DNA from: Hyperoplus lanceolatus
Taxonomy: Eukaryota > Chordata > Actinopteri > Uranoscopiformes > Ammodytidae
Assembly: GCA_026929865.2 (NCBI GenBank)
Contig: CM049403.1
Coordinates: 2,011,501 to 2,075,500 of the forward strand
Reading direction: 5' to 3'
DNA: 64,000 nucleotides
Shown piece after piece: positions 55,420 to 64,000 of this stretch (position 1 is its first letter; every line of letters begins with the position of its first letter). The translations under genes and the position numbers were made by a program. Under the pieces are notes generated by a model. That model searched no databases. It saw only the letters and a program-made list of their open reading frames with translations, and was not told the origin of the DNA.

Positions 55420-56030
55420 TCCAGGCTACATATACATAAATTTGTCTGATTGAGCAATGCCAGACATGGTGTTCAATTACATGTTGAATTGATTTGAGTG
55501 TTGTTCTCTCTTGGTGAGGGGCTACTATGATTAAAATGTTTCCATCTGTGGTAAATTCAGTTGTTAGGACATGATTTGGAAAAGCACACACCTGTCTATA
55601 TAAGGTCCCACAGTTAACAGTGCATGTCAGACCACAAAACAAGCATGAAGTAGACATTTTCTGTAGACCTCTGAGACAGGATTGTCTCGAGGCACAGATC
55701 TGGGGAAGGGTACAGAAACAATTCTGCTGCTGTAAAGGTCCCAATGAGCACAGTGGCCTCCATCATCCCTAAATGGAAGAAGTTTGGATCCACCAGGACT
55801 CTTCCTAGAGTTGTCCGTCCCTATAAACTGAGTGATCGGGGGAGAAGGGCTTGTGTTTAGGAGGTGGCCAATAACCCGATGGTCACTCTGACAGAGCTCC
55901 AGTGTCCCTCTGTGGAGAGAGGAGAACCTTCCAGAAGGACCACAATCGCTGCAGCACTCCACCAATCAGGCCTGTATGGTAGAGTGGCCAGACGGAAGCC
56001 ACTCCTTAGTAAAAGCAGGCATGCAAACTC
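55420..56030 (+). pseudogene. Tc1-like transposase, N-terminal half, with 5' flank
   Basis: After a 5' UTR-like stretch, the plus strand from about 55670 reads DRIVSRHRSGEGYRN, VPMSTVASIIPKWKKFGS, TRTLPR, LSDRGRRA, then NPMVTLTELQ, SVERGEPSRRTTIAAALHQS and GLYGRVARRKPLLSK. This is the paired helix-turn-helix DNA-binding region of fish Tc1 transposases. It contains at least two stops, and the sequence ends before the DDE catalytic domain. Frames on the other strand here are shadows. Confidence 0.85.
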
Positions 56031-56585
56031 GTTATAATAAACAAACTATTACGATTGTGGCAAACAGGATTTTCATTAAGTGCAGGTCCCCAATATCCCA
56101 CAATTATTGTTATCCACCATACTTCTTCTTCCGCCATTATACAATGTCCAATAAATATAAAATGTGTCAAACGGTAAACATTGTAACTTTACTCACCTCG
56201 TCTGTCAACATTATGCTGGTAAACCTCGTTCAGTGAAGTCACTGTTTCGGTAAATGCAGGCTCGAGCACGAGTAGGCCACGAGAGCGAGTCTCAGAATGT
56301 TGCCTGCACGCGACTTGGAGCACTAGTAACAACCACTTTTGCAATCCTGTCTAGTGCATCTTTAAAAATAAATAAATAAATAATTACATTTATAATGGAG
56401 AGGTGTGTTGTTGCTGACTAACACTGCAGTGTGGTCTATCAGATAACTGTCTGGTTAATTTCACAACTCTGCAAGCTTGTCATTGATTTCTATTTATCCT
56501 CTTGTTTTGCTCAAAGAAAAAACAAGCACTTAGTTTGTTTCAAGTATCTCATCAAGGATTAGGAGGTGAGAAGATTTTCCACACA
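56031..56585. other. Unassigned sequence
   Basis: Short AT-rich sequence with an (AAAT)n-like patch near 56368-56382. No supported gene. Confidence 0.35.
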
Positions 56586-56589
56586 CATT

Positions 56590-56935
56590 TTCATTTTTTT
56601 CATTTAACTTTTATGTATCCTCGAGAGACCAATTGAGGGGTGACCCTCATTTACAATGGTGTCGAGTTCAAATAAATTCCAAGGAAAAACAACAATACAT
56701 ACACAATATTCAATGCAAATACATCAAATACACAACAACAGGTGAAGAGAGAAAAAAACAATTGAAACATTTACATAGTGGTGAAGAGTGGCAGCAATTA
56801 AAATGAAATGGGTGAAAGTACACTATAGCCTAATTAAAACAGTTACAGGTAGAGTTTGGCAGATTTAAGATAGTTTGTTTAAATGGATTAAAGGATATGA
56901 AGGTATTTAGTTTAATTTGTTGCTGTAAGTTTTTA
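56590..56935 (-). mobile_element. 5'-truncated L2 LINE, 3' end only
   Basis: Complementary to the 3' UTR and last codons of the LINE at 9018-11172: CTCGAGAGACCAATTGAGGG, CATCAAATACACAACAACAG and AATTTGTTGCTGTAAG. The tail begins with a run of T (CATTTTTTTCATTTAAC). Confidence 0.85.
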
Positions 56936-56939
56936 TTAT

Positions 56940-59915
56940 AGAGCCTGAAGGGTCTCTTTCACATTAAAAGTCCACAAATCTGTTTCGAAGCAGAACACTA
57001 CTCAATATAAGGCTTCACTTAAACTTATTTACACTCATCATGATTAAGGAACACACTATAAATGCAGCGGATCCTGAGTTGAGATCACGCTAGATAGATG
57101 TGCCGTATCCCCAGGTTGCCTAGCTGCTGGAAGCAGTTGCCTAGCTTCCAGCTAGGAATGTCTGCTGAAAATTCCACAGCCCAGGATTTTAAGCCAGAAA
57201 ATATGTCAGTTTTCTGAGGGCTGTACATAGGCCAATATGTGTGTGGGTTCACATAATATGTTTAGTAAGGGGCATCAACACAATACAGTATCACCATCTA
57301 CTGCACAACTCCCAGCAATATAGGCTACAACCATAACAAACAAAAAATGCTTTTCAAAACCCACAAAAAAGTTATCTCTTCAGTCAAAGGTAACACTCAC
57401 CCATCACTTGTAGAGGAAATCCATATTCCTATCCTGTAAGCCATTAAGGCGGTTAAACCCCGTGATGTGCCATGTTCCTCACAGGTTCTTAAAAGCAGAC
57501 ACGTCCAGCAAATAAACTGGTTCCGCTTTTAGCCAGTCACAGCGTTGTAGGTACAGTCAGTAAAGTGCTGCACTAAACCTTTGCCGGTGTTGCCAAAAAT
57601 TGATCAGCCTTGGTCAGACCATCCAGCTTGTAGGTATTCCTCTTGAAATTATATCTATACTTTGTTAACGATCACCTTGAAAAAGTCACACTAGATCGGC
57701 AACGGGATCAGAAGGTTATATGAAGGCGATGGCTATTAGTTCACCCACAGTGGTAACAGCCCGCCGAAGGTTCAAACTTCGCTAATGACATCAATATTAC
57801 TGGGCCTTGGGGGCGGTCTGTCACTACACATAAATGTGATAGGCTGATAACACACGCACAGTCAACGTTGTTATCCAAAAGGAGACAGCAGCTTCAATGA
57901 AAGACTAGCAATATTTATAGTGCAGGTCCTGCTGCTCCACTTAGCTGTGATGTGTTAAGATAAAAAGTGTGTACTGTAAAATGTAGAACATCCTAGAAAC
58001 CAATTTGGATTGATTGTACTGCTGAAAGTATAATGTCCAATCATTGTTCTTCTCTTGATGGCTTTATTTGATTTTTTTTCCTCTAATGGCTGCATTCCTC
58101 AACAGGTCAATCGCAGTGTCAGCCCAGTCTAGAAAGGACATAAATCAGGGCTTTGAACAACTTCAGATCACATTTCCTGTGATGTACTTTAAGTCCCACT
58201 TTCACTAGATTTAAAAAAGAAAAAAACGTCTTGTAAGATTACCTCACTCAAGCAGAAATCTGATTCAATCCCTTTTAGCATGCAATTGATCAGATTATGT
58301 GTGAGCTGTGGAGACGGAATTATCCACTGCTATAAAGAGGTGCATATGCTTTCAAGTTGCAAAGGTGAAAATATTCTTTTTATTTGAGCAATTTTTTTTC
58401 CACTTTTGTACTCAGTATTAGGTATTTTCCCATCACTCTCATCCCATTTCCTGGCAGAAAAAGAATAACTCATTTAAGAACATCCTCTGAAGGTCTGCGT
58501 CCATGCTCTCTATAGCACAATGATACAAAATGCCTGTCGGAGGTGTTCATATATGGGACACCAAAACCATTTCAGTGTCTTGTTGTTTTGGAAAAAGGTG
58601 CGTGTTTATGTGGAGTACTGGGCTTTTAGTAAAACAAAATTGGTTGCATCCTGATGCTTCTAAGTGGGGCATTCATTTTCTGATGAGCAACAACAACAAC
58701 AACAACAACAACAAAAAAAATTAAAAAGAAAAAAATTCCGAATTACGTCAACATTTTCCTTTTCAATCAACATCATACATTACGATTTCCTGTTAAACAA
58801 GGATAGGAATATATGTATATTTTATCTTCTTTGACATATTTCACACATTCCAGTCATGCCAAATTCACATTTTATTATGAAAAGCATGAACACAATGTGA
58901 CAGATTATTCAACTAAAATTCAAATAGGTCCAGTTAGAGAAAATGTCCTCAAGCAAAGGTCCGGAACATCATAATGTCTAATTTGCGTTATGATTCAGTG
59001 TGATATATAGTGAAGTAACCTAGTAGTTGTATCAACGTCTGCATGTAATCAACAACTGACTGTCAGATCAATATAGGAAGAACAATTCAAAAACATTTCG
59101 ACAATATTTATTCTCACTTTTAAACAATTATACAGATATATAATACTGAAGATATGTATTATTTAAGGAGGTTCAACTGACTCAACTGAAACTAATCTCT
59201 TCATAGAAAAGAAGGGCTGCATTTAAAAATAAAATGGTGAAAATAAATATAATAATAATCTTAAAATAAAGAAAAAATATATAATTAATTTTTGAAAAAT
59301 AAAATAAAGTATAGCAGCAACTTCAGTGTCCCCTCTGTCTTTGTGAATGTTTTGACACTTTCAACCAATTTAAAAAAATATATATATCTCAACACCAGGC
59401 CCGGTTGCAGAACATAATGACTCGGGGTGCATCTGAGATTAGAAGGGGTGCAAAAAAAAATGAATTATGCAATTTGAGAAATATTTCAATGTATAATTAC
59501 TAAACTTCACTATACCTACTATGTTTGTTTAAAATAGTAATCTCCCACTTTGTCTAATACTGGATTTTTATTTTGCAATTTTGAAAAGCTCTGAAAAAAT
59601 CTGTCAGAAACTAAACCCCTGTAGGGTTTTTTTTTGTGTTTTTAAAATGTAATCGCAGCATTCTGGGGAAAAGAATAAAAGAAAAAGTCAACATTTAATA
59701 TAGTTAAGATGAATAGAAAAATTAACAAAACAACATAACTTGCTAGCAGCCAGATGCTTAACAACTGGACTGAGGGACGGATGACCACTAGCTTTCGCTA
59801 ATGTTAGTGGGGCTACTATCCAAATATCTTGCTAAAAAAATTAACCTTTATTCATAAAATTCTGCCATTACTAAGAATATGTAACACTTAAAATGTAGAT
59901 AATTGAAACTACATA
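56940..59915. other. Mostly unassigned AT-rich sequence
   Basis: About 3 kb without a supported gene. It holds a (CAA)n tract at 58688-58713 and several short A/T runs. CAGGCCCGGTTGCAGAACA near 59396 resembles a transposon end, but no partner was found. Confidence 0.4.
58688..58713 (+). repeat. (CAA)n microsatellite
   Basis: About nine CAA units followed by an A run. Confidence 0.95.
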
Positions 59916-61465
59916 GGGGAGAACGGGGGAATCTGAGGCATCGGGTAATGTGAGCCACCCTGTATCTAGGCAACGGAACACATTTGTGGTCATGTGAGAT
60001 ATGGGGCAACCGTGGCTCAGGTGGTTAAGCGGGTTGGCCAATGATCCAAGGGTTGGCGGTTCGATCCCCGCTCTGCCACCAGTGTCATGGTTGTTGTGTC
60101 CTTGGGCTAGACACTTCACCCACCTTGCCTCGTGTGAATGTGTATGACTGCTGTGTGTTTGAGGTGGTGGTCGGAGGGGCCGTAGGCGCTGAATGGCAGC
60201 CACGTTTCCGTCAGTCTGCCCCAGGGCAGCTGTGGTAAACTATGGTAGTTTACCCCCACCAGTATGACTGTGTGAGTGAATGGAACCTGGAACCCTGTAA
60301 AGCGTCTTTGAGTGCCTTGAAAAGAGCTATATAAATCCAATCCTATATTACATATGTTTTCAAGCCCCTCTCATTTCCCCATGGCCCTGAAAGAGAGGTG
60401 GTAAGCATGTTTTTTTTCACCAAAATAGGTATTTTGTATGTAAAAGTAAATGTTCTTGCTGTCAACTTAATCAACTGTTGTGCCAAAGCAAATGTATTCA
60501 CGTAGAAAAACGTCTGTCATACGTGTTGATGAACTACCAACATATGAAACCATGTGATGCTGATAACTGAAGATTAGCCTGAAATGCTAAGAGAGGTAGT
60601 TTTTTCTCAAATTGTGGTGGTGGGGGAAAGTGAGCCAAATGCCACCATGAGGCACAAGTTAAGTTTAGTCTTAAACATATTTTAATGTAATATTACATAA
60701 CATATGTTTTATATTAATGTCATACACATTGTAGAAAAGCCATCATGCCACGCAAATACACCAGGAAGACGACCTGGGGCAACAACACGGAAAGAGCACC
60801 TTCTCATCTTTCCCTGTAACCTTCAGGGCTGGAATGTAGAGTAGGCCTAGTTGTAGAGTATGACAGGCTGATGTTATAATCCAGTTGGGTCTTCTCCGGT
60901 GTTCTGAGTCCCAGGCTGTTCTCGCTGGTTCTGATTTTCCTATGCTTTGACCCCCCGACACTAGCTGGCTCTAAGGGTCCTGTGTTCTGACCCCCAGACT
61001 GTGTTCTAATCTAACTGGTTCTATCTTTCATTTGAATCTTATTAAAACCTTTTGAATTATAATATGTTGTATTTTATGTTGTTCAGAGTTACTTTCAAGT
61101 GTTAAGAAAATTTGCTTTGCTTAATTGACCAAACCCCATCATTCTTTTACTAGTCCGACATTAGTTCTGGAATGTGTGGCTAGCTTTCATGATTCTTACT
61201 GTTACAATATGTGTTGTTATGGTAGTTTCAGAGTGGAAAAAGAAAGTGGATCAGTTTACCCCACAGCTGGGGTAAAGTGAGCCACATGACAACTTTTTTT
61301 AAAACAATCATATTTTCACTGCCCTGTCTTGAAAAAATTCTGCAAATGCCCATTTCTAGGAAACATCCTGAATTAATGGGAAATGTGTACATTTGAGTGA
61401 TAAATAATTTTAGCTCCCTTAGAGGGGGGCAAATGTAAAAAGTGGCTCAGATTACCCCGTTCTCC
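59916..61465. mobile_element. Second TA-type MITE copy, with a SINE inside
   Basis: Left end GGGGAGAACGGGGGAA after TA (59914-59915); right end TTACCCCGTTCTCC, with the last bases altered. The interior repeats GTAAAGTGAGCCACATGACA-type phrases near both ends. Without the SINE it is about 1.2 kb. Confidence 0.8.
60003..60345 (+). mobile_element. tRNA-derived SINE
   Basis: The head GTGGCTCAGGTGG (A box) and GGTTCGATCCC (B box) is followed by a body with CCTTGGGCTAGACACTTCAC and CCACCAGTATGACTGTG, and the tail GCTATATAAATCCAATCC. A full-length member of the V-SINE-like group, related to but distinct from the copy at 31909-32190. Confidence 0.85.
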
Positions 61466-62524
61466 GATGTATGTCAATCTTATGTCTGTGACATTCACAC
61501 ATAGGTCTACATCGGGGTAATAGAGCTATATGGTTCAGATGCAGCCGCTGCCACTTGCCAGTGCAGCTCGGCCAAACACGCCCTTCCGCCAAACACCCCC
61601 ATATCGGCCAAACACGCCCACAGCTCGTGCGCATGCGTAACGCTACAGAACTTAACTAATTCAAGCCCGCAGCAGTCCCATTGTTGCTTACTTAGCGATG
61701 TTGTCGCTATATTTACCGACTTTTCAGACACCTCTGGCGACGTTTTCTTCAAAAAAGCAACCAGAGACAAATCTAGCTACGTTTTCTGGTGCTATTGGTG
61801 ACTTTTTTGCTCAAGTATCGCTCTTTACTCTAATCGACGATCAGCGGGTGCCTTCCCTGCCTTTCCCCCTTCCCAGAGCACTGACAGGCGGCAGAGTCCT
61901 CGCGCAGCAGTCCCTCCCAGCTGCGGACAGAGCAGGAGATATACACCTCTCTGCTCTAATGTTCCTTTAGCATCCCTATTAGCAGTTGTAGTACCCCTCT
62001 TTTAAAGTCTATGAGTAGTGCAATTCAAAATGGTATGCAGTGCTTATTGACACTGTGAGCATGTATGATTACTGCTAGACTTAACATTATCACGTCGGTT
62101 TTCTATGCAATTGTCATGTGACTGTATAAAAAGTAAATAGCCTTCAGTCACTAATAATACTATAAGAGACTGAATTATTATTAAATTATAATAATGTTAT
62201 ATATAGGCTACATATTTATATAAGTATTATTAATATTACATTTCACATGCTTTTCCATACTGATTGTATGTGCATCATGCACTTTTTTTTGTAAAGTGTC
62301 TAAGTATCTTAAAAAAAATATTATTTTTATGAACTGTTCTGCTTTTGTTGTTGTGTAGTCGGACACTTTCCCAGGTTCTTAAATGATGGACTTCAATGAC
62401 AAAAATATTCAAATAGTTTATTTACAGCCAAAACAATTATGAATATATTTTCTCAACAATGATATGAAAATGAGTTTTGTTTTAAAAATATGTTGAAACA
62501 TTGCACTTTGTGGGAAATCATCAA
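61466..62524. other. Unassigned, with GCGAC-type motif cluster
   Basis: Between 61700 and 61830, phrases such as CTGGCGACGTTTTC, TAGCTACGTTTTCTGG and TTGGTGACTTTTTTGC form a degenerate repeat. The rest is AT-rich and featureless. Confidence 0.4.
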
Positions 62525-63465
62525 ATGCACATGGCAATATGTCCTCATCAGAGTATCTGCTTGCGTTCAGAGTCATTCATCTGAAAATCTTGAGTGGACA
62601 TTTTCAAACAGCTCCAGCTTTTCCCTACATGCAATCATCACAATAAAAAAGTACTTTTTGGGTCGCCAAGGTTGTTGGCCGTATGTTCAGGGGGCTGCCT
62701 TTTATTTAATATTTCTTAGTTTAAAATAACACGGTTTTTTTTCTGTCCCAGAGAGCCTGAGAATCCTATCAAATCAAAGATGTCACTGACCAAGTTAAGG
62801 CTCACACTTCCGCTCGTGTTCCACCCCAAAGGTTTACGGTTAATTGACACTGAAGCTTAACTTGTATGTTCATGTAAACAGACTAGTATTCATTTGTTTG
62901 TACCTTGACATGTTTCGACTACTTCCTGCAGTCTTTAACATCAGCTGACACAACGCGCGTCATAGCAACAGCTGACGCTTCTGAAGAAGACAGCAGGAAG
63001 TAGTCGAAACATGTCAAGGTACAAACAAATGAATACTAGTCTGTTTACATGAACATACAAGTTAATTTACAAAGTTAGACTAAATGAACCTTTTTGACAC
63101 TAAAGCTTCTTTTAATTGGTCCATTTCCACAGCAGGCAAAGTGTAGCAAAAACAGACAAGAAGTTTTTGACACTGAATATGGCAGACCCATTGGTCAGTG
63201 ACATCTTTGATTTAATATGAATTGCAGGCTCTCTGGGACAAAAAAAACCTTCGTTATCAAAAAATACACAATATATTAAATAAAGGCAGACCCCAAACCT
63301 GCGGACAACCACCTTGGCAACCCAGCAAGTACTGTTTAATTGTGATTACTGCACGTATGGAAGAGCTGGAGCTTTTTGAAAAAGCCCACTAAATATGTTC
63401 AGATGTATAGCTCTGAGACTCACTATGTGGAACAGAAGCAGAGTCTCTCATGAGGCTCATTGCAA
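62525..63465. repeat. Large inverted repeat, about 0.94 kb
   Basis: Left segments such as CAGCTCCAGCTTTTCC, CCTTTTATTTAATAT, TGTCCCAGAGAGCCTG and CAAAGATGTCACTGACCAA recur in inverted order and strand on the right (63190-63420) with moderate divergence. The centre is occupied by the element at 62861-63061. Confidence 0.8.
62861..63061. mobile_element. Palindromic MITE bounded by TTAA
   Basis: Arms 62857-62929 and 62993-63065 are exact reverse complements over 73 bp, including TTAA at both outer ends; the spacer is 63 bp. The arm starts CTTGTATGTTCATGTAAAC and ends CTACTTCCTGC. TTAA at both ends fits a target duplication. Confidence 0.9.
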
Positions 63466-64000
63466 TCAAACAAATATAACTGCCCTTAATCCATTTCTTC
63501 TGACTGAAAGGTATTTTTCAAGAGGGTCATGGCCGACACACAGCAGTACAGTAAAACATAGACATTAACACAAGGTACACAGAAACATAAAACTAAAACT
63601 AAAAAGAATGATGTGCGAAAACACAGCATGTAGGCTGTGTATCAACATCAGATTTTTTTCAGCGCTCAGACAGTACGGACAGGTAGCATATTGTGAGGAG
63701 ATATTCACTGATTTTGACAAAATGTTGTACAAAGTTCATGTGCACCTAAAAATAGAGAAAAACCGTCACTTAATTACACTGATGTATTTGAGGGGACTGA
63801 GTCGCTAGTTTAGCCTTTAAGTCTACACAAATACAATGACATCTTGTTTATGTATTATAACGTATGTAACTACCAACAAAGCACCATTGAAGGACGTGCA
63901 GGTGTGACAACTTAATTTCTTTAGGCAGCTGATTTGGCTATGGAGACCCAGACCATTTTGTTGATGCAAGGCCCAGTCCAAAATGTCATCAGGTGTCCGT
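63466..64000. other. Unassigned sequence
   Basis: No supported coding region, terminal repeat or RNA gene. The short open frame at 63608-63808 has no recognisable motif. Confidence 0.4.

Noticed and set aside
55412..55965. Minus-strand frames of 110-112 residues
   Set aside because: They are shadows of the plus-strand Tc1-like transposase relic.

Overview
The window looks like teleost fish nuclear DNA. It is AT-rich and carries no operons, and it is built almost entirely of mobile-element debris of kinds typical of fish genomes: L2/CR1-group and L1-group LINEs, tRNA-headed SINEs, hAT, piggyBac, Tc1-like and EnSpm/CACTA-like DNA transposons, many MITEs, (TG)n tracts and a 140-bp satellite. 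I found no host protein-coding gene, rRNA or functional tRNA that I can support. All naming is by reading motifs; no search was run.

Layout. 1-2.1 kb: the end of a TIR transposon with nested insertions, including an 893-bp hAT MITE. 2.1-7.8 kb: a GC-rich promoter-like stretch split by a 988-bp hAT MITE with perfect 8-bp target duplications, then a decayed ZMYM1-like hAT transposase. 7.8-15.5 kb: three copies of a dispersed repeat. The first is split by a hAT element that itself holds a 5'-truncated L2 LINE with a long open reverse-transcriptase frame; the second has expanded internally into about 11 tandem 140-bp units. 15.5-23.3 kb: three copies of a second composite repeat with (TG)n tracts, tRNA-like segments, a covarying stem-loop and 46-bp hairpin arrays. 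The third copy is split by a 2,987-bp TTAA-flanked insertion carrying a five-exon reading frame. 23.3-28.2 kb: MITEs, foldbacks and a second copy of the element at the window start.

28.2-40.7 kb is the most informative region. Two minus-strand genes, an EnSpm/CACTA-like transposase and a downstream DUF4806-type protein, appear to be parts of one transposon. It was later broken by a hAT MITE, a Tc1 foldback relic, a SINE, an L2-type LINE (itself split by an LTR-like insert) and a piggyBac copy. The DUF4806 gene also carries a 36-bp perfect palindrome that looks like a template-switch mutation and shifts its frame.

40.7-64 kb: further hAT, TTAA and TA MITEs, a minus-strand L1-group relic in two pieces, Tc1 fragments, an L2 tail, a SINE, and a large inverted repeat near 63 kb whose centre is a TTAA-bounded element with 73-bp identical arms. 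These genes do not form a cellular pathway. Their order records successive insertions, and nested target duplications allow part of the order to be read directly.
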